From: Ruegeria sp. EL01
GTDB lineage: Bacteria; Pseudomonadota; Alphaproteobacteria; Rhodobacterales; Rhodobacteraceae
DNA length: 64,000 nucleotides
Direction of reading: 5' to 3'
Assembly (NCBI RefSeq): GCF_900313035.1
Contig: NZ_OMPS01000046.1
Span: forward strand, 616,971 to 680,970
Shown here: piece after piece, positions 1 through 8,549 of the stretch
How positions within the stretch are numbered: position 1 is the stretch's first letter
Layout: each line of letters begins with the position of its first letter
Program-made: the position numbers and the translations under genes
The notes under the pieces: model-generated
The model's input: only the letters and a program-made list of their open reading frames with translations
Told to the model about the DNA's origin: nothing
Database searches by the model: none

Positions 1-227
1 ACTCAACACCAGAACTTTCAAACGGCTGAGGATGGCAGGTTTGAAACCATCTCTCATAAGAAACGCTCCGGGCTACAAATCAAATCATCAAACATTTGGC
101 CCGAGTGTGTTTCCGAAACAAGGTGATCGCAAGCCCAAAGCACCGCGCAGGCGGGTCCCCACCGGGAATCTCCACGGACAGCGACTTCTCACTTGCACGG
201 GCATCAGGGCTGCGGCATGACAGCACG

Positions 228-1121
228 ATGACTCAGAACAGCGAAATCCTGTGTATCGGCTCGGTCCTGTGGGACGTGATCGGACGATCTGCCAGCGCCA
301 TGCGGCAAGGATCAGACGTACCGGGGCGGATCACCCGCCTGCCCGGCGGCGTGGCAATGAACATTGCCATGACATTGGTGCGATTTGGCATGACCCCGAC
401 CCTGTTGACCGCCATTGGCCGCGATCCCGAAGGCGATGAATTGGTCCATTCTTGCGCCCGGTTGGGCATGGTCACGGATCACATTTACCGCTCCCAAGAC
501 CTGCCAACCGATCGCTACATGGCGGTCGAAGGTGCCAATGGCTTGATCGCGGCAATTGCCGACGCTCATTCCTTGGAAGCTGCCGGTGCCAAGATTCTGC
601 GCCCGTTGATGCACGGGCCTTTGGGGCACGAGAACACGCCTTTCGAAGGGCCGATCGCACTGGACGGCAATCTGACATTAGATTTGCTGGAAGAGATTGC
701 GCAAAGCCCGGCATTTGCCCGTGCCGATCTGCGCGTGGCCCCCGCCTCACCCGGTAAAGCCGAGCGCCTGCAACCTTTCCTTAAACACGCCCGCGCCACG
801 CTCTATGTAAACTTGGAAGAGGCCGGTCTGCTGTGCCAGCGCGAATTCGAAGATTCGGAAAGCGCTGCCAAAGGCTTGCTGGACCGCGGCGCATTGCGTG
901 TGCTGGTCACCGATGGCGGCAGTTCAGCAACCGTAGGAACGGCTTCGGGCGTTCTGACGCAAACTCCGCCGTCCGTCCTTGTCACACGCGTGACAGGTGC
1001 TGGCGATACTTTCATGGCAGCCCACATCGCTGCCGAAGCCAGTGGCGAAGACAACGACACGGCTCTCAAACGCGCTCTGCATGCAGCCGCAACTTATGTT
1101 TCCGGAGAAACCCCACTGTGA
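228..1121 (+). CDS. psuK: PfkB-family sugar kinase, probable pseudouridine kinase
   Basis: This is a 297-residue ribokinase/PfkB-fold kinase. It carries the N-terminal glycine-rich PGGVAMN segment and the C-terminal anion-hole/catalytic motif TGAGDTF. The substrate is inferred from the next gene, psuG, with which it shares a 4 bp GTGA overlap: PsuK phosphorylates pseudouridine to the 5'-phosphate that PsuG then cleaves. The open frame continues upstream to 96, but those 44 residues look unlike the family, so I take the ATG at 228. No pseudouridine transporter is adjacent. The fold is certain; the substrate rests on context. Confidence 0.85.
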   Translation: MTQNSEILCIGSVLWDVIGRSASAMRQGSDVPGRITRLPGGVAMNIAMTLVRFGMTPTLLTAIGRDPEGDELVHSCARLGMVTDHIYRSQDLPTDRYMAVEGANGLIAAIADAHSLEAAGAKILRPLMHGPLGHENTPFEGPIALDGNLTLDLLEEIAQSPAFARADLRVAPASPGKAERLQPFLKHARATLYVNLEEAGLLCQREFEDSESAAKGLLDRGALRVLVTDGGSSATVGTASGVLTQTPPSVLVTRVTGAGDTFMAAHIAAEASGEDNDTALKRALHAAATYVSGETPL

Positions 1122-2029
1122 TCGACATTCAATATTCCGCCGAGGTCCGCACCGCCAAAGAGGCTGGCCAGCCGATCGTCGCGCTTGAAAGCACCATCAT
1201 TACGCATGGCATGCCCTATCCGCAAAACATCGAAGTCGCGGCACAGGTTGAACAGGACATCCGCGATGCCGGCGCCGTTCCCGCCACCATGGCGGTGATC
1301 GAAGGCAAGCTGCATGTGGGGCTTGAGGCCGACCAGTTGAAGGCCCTTGGGCAAGCCCAAGGCGTGGCAAAAATCTCGCGCGCGGATATGGCGGCGTGCA
1401 TGTCTGCAGGCGGCACCGGTGCAACAACGGTCGCGGCCACAATGATCGCCGCCAACTACGCAGGCATCGAGGTGTTTGCCACTGGCGGCATCGGCGGGGT
1501 GCATCAGGGTGCGGAGACCTCATTTGATATCTCCGCTGACCTGCACGAATTGGGTCAAACCCCTGTCACGGTGGTGGCTGCTGGCGCCAAAGCCATCCTT
1601 GACCTTGCCAAAACGCTTGAGGTTTTGGAGACGCTGGGCGTGCCAGTCATCGCACATGGTCAGGACGCGTTTCCCGCCTTCTGGTCTGCCAAGTCGCCCT
1701 ACAGCGCGCCCTTGCGCATGGACAGTGCCGAAGACATCGCCCGGGCGCATGCTACCCGTCGCGCCCTTGGGTTACCGGGCGGGCAGCTGGTCGCCAATCC
1801 GATCCCGGTCGCAGATCAAATCCCGGCCGAGGAACTGGCCCCGATCATCGCATCCGCGCAAGCAGATGCGGACGCGCACAGAATTACCGGAAAGGCCGTC
1901 ACACCCTACCTGTTGCAGCGGATCTACGAAAAAACCGAAGGCCGTTCATTGACGGCCAACATCGCGTTGGTGCGTAACAATGCCCGGCTGGCAGCTGCCA
2001 TCGCCAAGGCGCTGGCGAAGGGCATGTAG
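1118..2029 (+). CDS. psuG: Pseudouridine-5'-phosphate glycosidase
   Basis: The product is a 303-residue enzyme of the PsuG (IndA-like) family. It reversibly cleaves the C-C bond of pseudouridine 5'-phosphate to give uracil and ribose 5-phosphate. Family signatures visible are ALESTIITHGMPYP near the N-terminus, GGIGGVH mid-protein, SPYSAPLR, and a C-terminal TANIALVRNNA block. The start is a GTG at 1118 that overlaps the stop of psuK, so the two are translationally coupled. The length is the normal one for the family. Together the pair salvages pseudouridine released from RNA turnover. Confidence 0.95.
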   Translation: MIDIQYSAEVRTAKEAGQPIVALESTIITHGMPYPQNIEVAAQVEQDIRDAGAVPATMAVIEGKLHVGLEADQLKALGQAQGVAKISRADMAACMSAGGTGATTVAATMIAANYAGIEVFATGGIGGVHQGAETSFDISADLHELGQTPVTVVAAGAKAILDLAKTLEVLETLGVPVIAHGQDAFPAFWSAKSPYSAPLRMDSAEDIARAHATRRALGLPGGQLVANPIPVADQIPAEELAPIIASAQADADAHRITGKAVTPYLLQRIYEKTEGRSLTANIALVRNNARLAAAIAKALAKGM

Positions 2030-2093
2030 GTCTGACCTATTGCACTAAGGCTGCGGATTGCCTACCTAAATCTGCAAACCACTCGGAACTGCA

Positions 2094-2792
2094 ATGAACA
2101 CACCCTTCGACGAAGAACCCCAACGCCGCCCTGGCCTTTTCGCACGGTTCCGTGCGTCTTTCCTGACGGGCATCGTCGTCATCGCGCCGGTGTGGCTGAC
2201 GATCTGGCTGATCTGGTCCGTCGTTGGCTGGATCGACAGCGCTGTGTTGCCGCTGATCCCGCACCAGTTCCGGCCCGAGCAATATGTCGGCATCAACCTG
2301 CGCGGTGTCGGCGTCGTTTTCTTTCTGATCTTTACAGTGCTTGTTGGTTGGGTGGCCAAAGGCATTCTGGGGCGGTCGCTGATTCATTTTGGCGAACGTG
2401 TTGTAAATCGGATGCCGGTGGTTCGATCCGTCTATTCCGGCATCAAACAGATCTCGGAAACGGTATTTGCCCAGACCGAGCGGTCCTTTGAGAAAGCCTG
2501 CCTTATCCAATACCCGCGGCGCGGCATTTGGGCGATTGGGTTTGTGTCCACAACGGCCAAAGGTGAAGTCAGTCAGAAGGCGGAAACCGGTGGCGAGTTG
2601 CTGAGTATCTTTGTGCCGACGACACCAAACCCCACATCAGGGTTCCTGCTGTTCTTTCCTGCCGAAGACGTAATCTTGCTGGATATGTCGATCGAAGATG
2701 CCGCCAAATTGGTGATTTCAGCAGGGCTGGTCTATCCCAACGGCGCCGATCCGACGCAACCACCGGAAGAGTCACCCGAACATAGCGGGTAA
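2094..2792 (+). CDS. DUF502 family inner-membrane protein
   Basis: The 232-residue protein has two hydrophobic stretches in its first 95 residues (about 20-45 and 75-95), then a soluble domain containing RMPVVRSVYSGIKQ, typical of the DUF502 family. A proline- and glutamate-rich tail follows. The function of the family is not established. It starts at an ATG 64 bp after psuG and could be cotranscribed with it. Its 3' end overlaps the convergent patatin gene by 21 bp. Confidence 0.85.
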   Translation: MNTPFDEEPQRRPGLFARFRASFLTGIVVIAPVWLTIWLIWSVVGWIDSAVLPLIPHQFRPEQYVGINLRGVGVVFFLIFTVLVGWVAKGILGRSLIHFGERVVNRMPVVRSVYSGIKQISETVFAQTERSFEKACLIQYPRRGIWAIGFVSTTAKGEVSQKAETGGELLSIFVPTTPNPTSGFLLFFPAEDVILLDMSIEDAAKLVISAGLVYPNGADPTQPPEESPEHSG

Positions 2793-3797
2793 ATCCAACG
2801 TACTGGTCTGACCAAGATCGTCCTTGTGGCGAGACAGAAACCCATCTGCCGCCTCGCGTCCGGCTATCTTCAGCTTGTGCAGGATCACTGGGTTCGGCAC
2901 TGTTTTTGTAGCCACGGACAGGCTGTTCATCAGCTCGTTGTCGGCGATCATGTGAACCAGAACCCGGCTCATCTCACCGGGTTTCAGCTTACCATCCTCT
3001 AGCAGGCGCTGAACAAAGTTGATCGCCCGCAATTCGCGAAACAGCGAAGAGTTGAAGCTGATCTCATTGATCCTGTTCTGGATCTGCTGAGGGGTAACCG
3101 GAAGCTCGTCCCGCTCCAGCGGGTTAATGTTGACGATCACCACATCTTCGGGAAGGGCCGCGTCGAACAATGGATACAGCGCCGGATTGCCGGTGTAGCC
3201 ACCATCCCAATAGGCCTCGGTCCGTTCGGTTGCGGGGTCATAGATCTCAACCGCTTTGAACAAGCTAGGCAAACACGCCGAGGCCAGAATCGCATCCGTT
3301 GAAATCTCGTCTCCGGTGAATATTCGGATCTTGCCGCTACGCACGCATGTGGCACATACAAACAGGCTTGGCCCCTGATCCGCGCAAACTTCGTTGAAGT
3401 TGAACCGATCCACTACCGATTCCAAAGGGTTGCTATAAAACGGACCGTAGGCGTAGGGCGACACCATCCGCGACAACGCATCGCCAATGGAATACGGCAC
3501 CGAATACTCCATGGCTTGTGCAATCTGCGCAGGCTCTACTCCGCGGAACCAATTGGCCATCCGCATGTCGCCAATAGCACCCATACGCTTCCAAAGACCG
3601 TCCAGCTGCGCGCGGGCGCCTTCACGGCCTGCGTGCACCATACCGGCCTTAAACGCGGCACCGTTCAGCGCCCCGGCTGAGGTTCCAGTGATGGCCGCAA
3701 CCTCGATGTCTTCTTCATCCAGCAGGCGATCAAGAACCCCCCAGGTAAACGCCCCATGTGCCCCGCCGCCCTGCAATGCCAGATTGATCTTTTTCAA
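2772..3797 (-). CDS. Patatin-like phospholipase
   Basis: The 341-residue protein has the patatin Ser-Asp dyad. The oxyanion loop GGGAHG lies at residues 10-15, the nucleophile elbow GTSAG at 38-42 (Ser40), and the DGG motif at 198-200 (Asp198). It is expected to hydrolyse acyl esters such as phospholipids; no signal peptide is seen. The start is a TTG, chosen because a strong GGAGG ribosome-binding site lies six bases upstream and the glycine loop follows directly. It lies downstream of bdhA on the same strand, with one small gene between them. Confidence 0.9.
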   Translation of the reverse strand: MKKINLALQGGGAHGAFTWGVLDRLLDEEDIEVAAITGTSAGALNGAAFKAGMVHAGREGARAQLDGLWKRMGAIGDMRMANWFRGVEPAQIAQAMEYSVPYSIGDALSRMVSPYAYGPFYSNPLESVVDRFNFNEVCADQGPSLFVCATCVRSGKIRIFTGDEISTDAILASACLPSLFKAVEIYDPATERTEAYWDGGYTGNPALYPLFDAALPEDVVIVNINPLERDELPVTPQQIQNRINEISFNSSLFRELRAINFVQRLLEDGKLKPGEMSRVLVHMIADNELMNSLSVATKTVPNPVILHKLKIAGREAADGFLSRHKDDLGQTSTLDLPAMFG

Positions 3798-3809
3798 TTG
3801 CGGCCTCCG

Positions 3810-4121
3810 TCACTCATTACCGAGCGCAGCTTCTAGAGCTTTCTCAAACTCATCTCTTGAAATCTCTATCGAATATCCACCATCCCATTCCTCTTCGAAC
3901 TCATCTGGAGGTTCGAGGCCAATTGACAACGATCCAATAAGATTATCCTCTCCAACTCTTAAGACTTCGGGGCTGGAGCTTCTCTTCGGTGAGGCAGACG
4001 GATAGTGATTGATGGCTTCCAACATCGCACCTTCATAAGAAATCCTGAAGTACTGCAAACATGGTGTATCAACCGCAATCTCATCAACCAACTTGAAGTA
4101 GCGAAATCCAGTTTTTCTCAT
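3810..4121 (-). CDS. Hypothetical acidic small protein
   Basis: This open frame of 103 residues starts at an ATG, with AAGGG about 11 bases upstream. I do not recognise the family. The C-terminal third is strongly acidic (runs such as EFEEEWDGG), and there is no signal peptide or membrane segment. It lies 12 bp upstream of the patatin gene and 45 bp downstream of bdhA on the same strand. Its base composition is clearly more AT-rich than its neighbours, which suggests a recent insertion between two otherwise typical metabolic genes. Confidence 0.5.
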   Translation of the reverse strand: MRKTGFRYFKLVDEIAVDTPCLQYFRISYEGAMLEAINHYPSASPKRSSSPEVLRVGEDNLIGSLSIGLEPPDEFEEEWDGGYSIEISRDEFEKALEAALGNE

Positions 4122-4166
4122 TCAGTTGTTTTCCCTTTCATGAGAACTCCAACGCCCAAACAAACC

Positions 4167-4940
4167 TTAAAGCGCCGTCCAGCCACCATCCACAGAAATG
4201 GTGGTACCCGTGATTTGCGCCGCTGCATCCGAGCACAGGAAAATGGCTGTCCCACCCAGTTGTTCAACGGTTGCAAATTCTTTTGACGGCTGACGCTCAA
4301 GCATGACGTTCTTAATCACGTCTTCGCGGCTCATGCTGTATTCCTTCATCGTGTCCGGAATCTGAGCTTCAACCAGCGGCGTCAGAACATAACCAGGGCA
4401 GATCGCGTTGCAGGTGATCGGTTCCTGAGCGGTTTCCAGCGCCACGGATTTGGTCATCCCGACCACGCCGTGCTTGGCCGCCACATAAGCTGACTTGAAC
4501 GGGGATGCCGTCAGCCCGTGCGCCGAGGCAATATTCACGATCCGGCCCCAACCTGCGCTGCGCATCATCGGCAATGCAGCTGCGGTTGTGTGAAAGGTCG
4601 AGCTCATGTTGATCGCAATAATCGCGTCCCATTTGTCGACCGGGAACTGATCAATCGGCGAGACATACTGAATGCCCGCATTGTTCACTAGAATATCGCA
4701 GGCTCCGGCCGTCTCGATCAGGGCACGGCATTCGTCCCCCTTGGACATGTCGGCCTTGATGTAACGCGTGTTCGTGCCGGTTTCCGCCGCGATCTCGGCC
4801 GCCAGCGCGTGGTCTTCATCGCGATCCGTGAACGAGTTCAGAACAACATCTGCGCCAGCCTTGGCCAGTTCGCGCGCGACGCCAAGCCCGATTCCCGAAT
4901 TCGATCCCGTGACGATTGCAGTTTTGCCCGACAGGGTCAT
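4167..4940 (-). CDS. bdhA: 3-hydroxybutyrate dehydrogenase (SDR family)
   Basis: The 257-residue short-chain dehydrogenase interconverts 3-hydroxybutyrate and acetoacetate with NAD(H), in the use of polyhydroxybutyrate or ketone bodies. The Rossmann motif TGSNSGIG lies at 11-18, NNAG at 86-89, and the catalytic Ser139, Tyr152 and Lys156 (YVAAK) are present. The long C-terminal region with an ending like SVDGGWTAL is typical of BdhA. An ATG at 4940 is preceded by GAGGGAGA. The nearby patatin-type lipase fits a lipid or PHB-related context, though this is only inference. Confidence 0.9.
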   Translation of the reverse strand: MTLSGKTAIVTGSNSGIGLGVARELAKAGADVVLNSFTDRDEDHALAAEIAAETGTNTRYIKADMSKGDECRALIETAGACDILVNNAGIQYVSPIDQFPVDKWDAIIAINMSSTFHTTAAALPMMRSAGWGRIVNIASAHGLTASPFKSAYVAAKHGVVGMTKSVALETAQEPITCNAICPGYVLTPLVEAQIPDTMKEYSMSREDVIKNVMLERQPSKEFATVEQLGGTAIFLCSDAAAQITGTTISVDGGWTAL

Positions 4941-5048
4941 GAGCGTTCTCCCTCAGCATTTGACTATGTGCACAATGCCATGCTGCACCTGCAAGGAAAA
5001 CGGGGAATCATCGGGGATCAACGCCGCAACTGCAAAATCCTTGCCACC

Positions 5049-5077
5049 AAAAAAAACGCCCGCACGAAGCGGGCGTT
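5049..5077 (-). terminator. Strong intrinsic terminator, leftward
   Basis: Read leftward, AACGCCCGC (5077-5069) pairs perfectly with GCGGGCGTT (5063-5055) around a five-base loop and runs into a tract of at least eight T. It lies upstream of bdhA in the same direction, so it must end a transcript that begins further right (5080 or beyond), where no conventional leftward gene exists. Confidence 0.8.
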
Positions 5078-5079
5078 AA

Positions 5080-5245
5080 GTTATTGAGGCAGGTTTCATA
5101 CAGGCAAGAAACCTATCGAGCAGTACGTCCTTTATAAGCAATTCTGCGCCTTCGTCCAAGCTAAAAGTTTGATAATAAGAAAAATCATGGCTACGGTGAA
5201 TCCCAAACAAAATAAGGCCAGAGCAGGATTGTTTCCAAAATGAGC
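5080..5245 (-). other. Candidate small leftward transcript or membrane peptide gene
   Basis: The strong leftward terminator implies a leftward transcript here. It contains an open frame ending at a TAA at 5132-5134. The last ~40 codons encode a hydrophobic helix (LALFCLGFTVAMIFLIIKLL) followed by a polar tail. No convincing start codon is visible: a GGAGGA lies near 5252 but no ATG/GTG follows at good spacing, and the frame's only upstream ATG lies inside the rightward gene. After the stop there is a 7 bp stem (5091-5097 with 5108-5114) and then the terminator, a layout also expected for a small RNA. Confidence 0.3.
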
Positions 5246-7054
5246 CCCGATTTCCTCCGCCCCGTTCGTCCTTTGATTGCGGGAATCGCTTCCATTTTTG
5301 CCGCCTCGCTGGCCTCCGCAGAATCGGCCCATGGCATAGCTATGTACGGCGACCCGGCTCTACCACCGGATTTTGTGTCGTTGCCCTACGCAAATCCCGA
5401 CGCGCCGAAAGGTGGAAAGGTTGTTTTTGGAAACACCGGCGGCTTTAACAGCTTGAATCCGTTTTTGCAAAAAGGCACCTCGCCGTGGCAATTGCGATTT
5501 TGGACCCATGAAAGCCTGATGGGCCGGTCCTGGGACGAACCTTTCACTCTTTACGGTCTGTTAGCCGAATCAGTTGAGACGGCACCAGACCGGTCTTGGG
5601 TCAAATTCACCCTACGGGAAGACGCCCGGTTTTCCGACGGCAGCCCGGTAACCGTTGACGATGTCATCTGGTCCTATGAAACCCTCGGCACCGAAGGTCA
5701 CCTGCGGTATCGGGGATTGTGGGGCAAAATCGACAGCATAGAACAAACCGGCCCGCGTTCGGTTCGGATCACCTTCAACGAACCCGATCGGGAACTGGCC
5801 CTGATCGCGGGCCTGCGCCCAATTCTGCAAAAGGCACAATGGGACGGAAAAGACTTCGCGGATGGTCAGTTGCCGGACGTACCGATTGGCAGCGGACCCT
5901 ATGTTGTCGATAGCTACGAGGCGGGTCGCTACGTAAACCTGCGCCTGAATCCTGACTATTGGGGCACCGACATTCCATTCCGGCGTGGCACTATGAATCT
6001 GGATGAAATGCGGATCGAGTTTTATGGCGACGCAACCGTTCTGTTCGAAGCATTCAAGGCCGGTGAACTGTCCGCAGTGCGCGAATTCAACGCTGACAAA
6101 TGGGACAATCAATACGGCTTTCCAGCGGTCCAGCGCGGAGATGTGATCAAGACCGAGATCCCCCATGGCAAACCATCGGGCATGACCGGGTTTGTCATGA
6201 ACACCCGCAAGGCCCCGTTTGATGACTGGCGTGTGCGCGAAGCCCTGACGCTGGCTTTCAATTTTGAGTTCATCAACGACACCATTACCGGCGGCGCGCA
6301 GCCGCGCATCACGTCGTATTTCTCTGGCTCGGACCTGGCGATGCAATCTGGTCCTGCGACTGGTAGGGTCGAAGAATTGCTGCTGCCGTTCGCGGATAAT
6401 CTTCTGCCCGGCACGCTTGAAGGTTACGTTCCGCCCCAGGGTGACGGCTCAGCGCGAAACCGGGCTAATATTCGCAAAGCCACAAAGCTGTTGGCCGAGG
6501 CCGGGTGGACCATTCAGGGCGGCGTGTTACGCAACCAGAATGGTGACGCCTTCAAGATGACCGTGTTGCTGCAACAAGGCGACACCGATATGGCGACAGC
6601 GGTCGAAATCTATGCCCGCGCACTTGAACGTTTGGGCATTCAGGTTCTGACCGAACAGGTGGACAACGCGCAATATACTGGCCGCACCGCCGAGCTGGAC
6701 TTCGATGTCACGCCATTCCGGCGCGCCATGTCACTGTCCCCTGGAAACGAGCAGCGCCTGTATTGGGGCAGCGAGAACGCCGACGCACCCGGAACGCGCA
6801 ACCTGATGGGCGTTGCATCACCGGCCGTGGACGGAATGATCGACGCCATGCTCGCCTCGGAATCGCGCGAGGATTTCGTGGCCGCCACACGGGCCCTGGA
6901 CCGGGTTCTGACGGCTGGCCGCTATGTGATCCCGATCTGGAGCTTTGATGTCGGACGGATCGCCCATGTCAGCACGTTGAAGTTCCCGGACACGCTGCCG
7001 ATCTATGGCGACGGACCGCAATATATGCCCGAAGTGTGGTGGTACGAGGAGTAG
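5240..7054 (+). CDS. ABC transporter substrate-binding protein, family 5 (YejA-like)
   Basis: The 604-residue periplasmic binding protein has a signal peptide ending near an ASAESAHG segment. Its N-terminal block, with YGDPALPPDF and PKGGKVVFG, is characteristic of the YejA branch of family-5 solute-binding proteins (peptide or microcin C uptake). Such proteins normally sit beside the yejBEF permease and ATPase genes. None is present here, so it is an orphan that may share a transporter encoded elsewhere. It starts at the ATG at 5240. Confidence 0.88.
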   Translation: MSPDFLRPVRPLIAGIASIFAASLASAESAHGIAMYGDPALPPDFVSLPYANPDAPKGGKVVFGNTGGFNSLNPFLQKGTSPWQLRFWTHESLMGRSWDEPFTLYGLLAESVETAPDRSWVKFTLREDARFSDGSPVTVDDVIWSYETLGTEGHLRYRGLWGKIDSIEQTGPRSVRITFNEPDRELALIAGLRPILQKAQWDGKDFADGQLPDVPIGSGPYVVDSYEAGRYVNLRLNPDYWGTDIPFRRGTMNLDEMRIEFYGDATVLFEAFKAGELSAVREFNADKWDNQYGFPAVQRGDVIKTEIPHGKPSGMTGFVMNTRKAPFDDWRVREALTLAFNFEFINDTITGGAQPRITSYFSGSDLAMQSGPATGRVEELLLPFADNLLPGTLEGYVPPQGDGSARNRANIRKATKLLAEAGWTIQGGVLRNQNGDAFKMTVLLQQGDTDMATAVEIYARALERLGIQVLTEQVDNAQYTGRTAELDFDVTPFRRAMSLSPGNEQRLYWGSENADAPGTRNLMGVASPAVDGMIDAMLASESREDFVAATRALDRVLTAGRYVIPIWSFDVGRIAHVSTLKFPDTLPIYGDGPQYMPEVWWYEE

Positions 7055-7063
7055 CGCGCGCGC

Positions 7064-7092
7064 CCATCCCCAGATGGATCGCCTGGGGATGG
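7064..7092 (+). terminator. Hairpin after the binding-protein gene
   Basis: A perfect 10 bp stem (CCATCCCCAG at 7064-7073 with CTGGGGATGG at 7083-7092) starts 10 bp after the stop codon. No T-tract follows, so it may be an RNA-stabilising hairpin or a weak or factor-dependent terminator. A weaker A/T hairpin (7151-7166) followed by T-rich sequence lies downstream. Confidence 0.45.
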
Positions 7093-7630
7093 TCCACGGA
7101 TTCGGGCGATGCAGGCAAGGGAATGCGTCGATTCACTAAGTTTGAGGCTGAAAACCGAACGGTTTTTGTCTTCTTTCGGTGATAGCCCATTCTGTAGAAG
7201 TCATCATCGGCGGTTTTTCGGCAAAATCTGGCACATCGCGCAACAACACAAGATGTTGGGAAGTTTCCACAACGACTTCTATATATTGCCGCCTTAACCA
7301 CATTCGGCGCAAATGAAAATAACTGCCAACATGCGCGCTTCAGCCTATTACAGTACGCGAAGCATGTAACCTCAATCACAATACAAATATTTATATATTT
7401 CTGACACATAAGCCTGATCGGCGCGATCCAGCCTGAACAGAATCAGGCGCGCGGACACCCATCAGAAACAAAATTTCACTCGTCTTGAGCAAAACGCGCT
7501 GCAGCGCGAAGGTTCCAAACTCAAGCCCCCAATGCCTGCGACATTTTGTCATGTCTCACGTAACGTCAACCCATTCGTACCTTGTATCTGGGGAGAGCAG
7601 TCCTGAACCCGAACAACGGAAAGCTCGCGC
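7093..7630. other. Gene-poor intergenic region
   Basis: No convincing coding sequence is seen. It holds a weak T-rich hairpin at 7151-7166, an AT-rich stretch around 7290-7405 that could carry promoters, a GCCTGAT...ATCAGGC inverted repeat (7412-7418 with 7442-7448) and a perfect 14 bp palindrome CGCGCTGCAGCGCG at 7495-7508. I found no tRNA-like fold. Confidence 0.5.
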
Positions 7631-7864
7631 ATGCTGAACTGGACAGATATCACGAAAGACTGGGGCGCGACCTATGAGCGCGCCAAACGCCGTTTCCCGA
7701 ACCTACGCGATAGGGACATGATGCGTGTCTGCAAGGATCGTAAACGGTTCGAAGCCTACCTGGCCGAACGCCACCAACTGACGGTCAATGAGGCCCATGA
7801 AGAGGTTGAGGATTTTCTGTTTACAGAACGCCTGAACCGGGAACTTCTGGTCCCTGCATCTTAG
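7631..7864 (+). CDS. Small conserved-looking hypothetical protein
   Basis: The 77-residue soluble, charged protein begins MLNWTDITKDWG. The spacing of its tryptophans and the later RFPNLRDRDM element resemble the N-terminus of CsbD-type stress proteins, but the rest does not clearly match, so no function is assigned. It starts at an ATG preceded by GGAAAG. Its stop overlaps the end of the convergent XRE-cupin gene by 4 bp. Confidence 0.6.
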   Translation: MLNWTDITKDWGATYERAKRRFPNLRDRDMMRVCKDRKRFEAYLAERHQLTVNEAHEEVEDFLFTERLNRELLVPAS

Positions 7865-8484
7865 GACAGTGATGTCACCCAAAGGATCGTCGCATCCTCA
7901 TCGCTGACCGAAATCACGTTATGCCCCATGCTTCCATCGTAATAGGCGCTGTCCCCGCGGCGCATTTCAACGGGTTCATAGAACTCTGTGTACAGGCGAA
8001 CAACGCCGGTTAGCACATACATGAACTCTTCGCCGTCATGGCGCACCCAGCCTTCAAACTCGTCCATTGATCGCGAACGAACACGGGCCCGATACGGCAG
8101 CATCTGCTTTTTGGTCAGCGTTTCGGCCAGCAACTCATGCTCATATGTCGTGGTGGCATGTGCGGCGCCTTCACCCATTCGGGTCACAGCCATGCGTCCG
8201 ATCACCTGATCCCGCTGCGGCGGCGTGAACAGCTGCGGTACAGAGATTTCCAACCCGATCGCCAGCTTTTTAAGCGCGTCATAGGTCGGCGACATCTGCC
8301 CATTCTCGATCTTGCTCAGCGTTGATCGCGCAAGCCCCGCCTGACTGGCAGCCTGTTCCAGCGTCCAATTCCGCGCCTTGCGCAGCTCTCGCACTCTTGC
8401 GCCAAGGTCCAGCGGTTCGAGTTCCGAATGATCGCCTGCGTCGCGGGCAATACGGATAAGGGATTTGGGGTCTTGGGTGCTCAT
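7861..8484 (-). CDS. XRE-family regulator with cupin sensor domain
   Basis: The protein has 207 residues from the ATG at 8484, which is preceded by AAAGG. The N-terminal helix-turn-helix includes RVRELRKARNWTLEQAASQAGLA-type spacing and STLSKIENG. The C-terminal half is a cupin barrel (HDGEEFMYVLTG, RRGDSAYYD, GHNVISV). This architecture is that of small-molecule-responsive repressors. It is divergent from the acyl-CoA synthetase gene with only 65 bp between the starts, so it is likely to control that gene and itself. An upstream in-frame extension to 8532 is not needed. Confidence 0.9.
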   Translation of the reverse strand: MSTQDPKSLIRIARDAGDHSELEPLDLGARVRELRKARNWTLEQAASQAGLARSTLSKIENGQMSPTYDALKKLAIGLEISVPQLFTPPQRDQVIGRMAVTRMGEGAAHATTTYEHELLAETLTKKQMLPYRARVRSRSMDEFEGWVRHDGEEFMYVLTGVVRLYTEFYEPVEMRRGDSAYYDGSMGHNVISVSDEDATILWVTSLS

Positions 8485-8549
8485 GCGCCTTTCTATAGGG
8501 CCAGCCAGCCGTGCTTGCAACGCGCCATGCACCGCGATAGCCAGTCGTC

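Noticed and set aside
32..227. Small frames before psuK, including an N-terminal extension of psuK from 96.
   Set aside because: The extension lacks family similarity and the ATG at 228 gives the normal kinase length; the other frame has no support.
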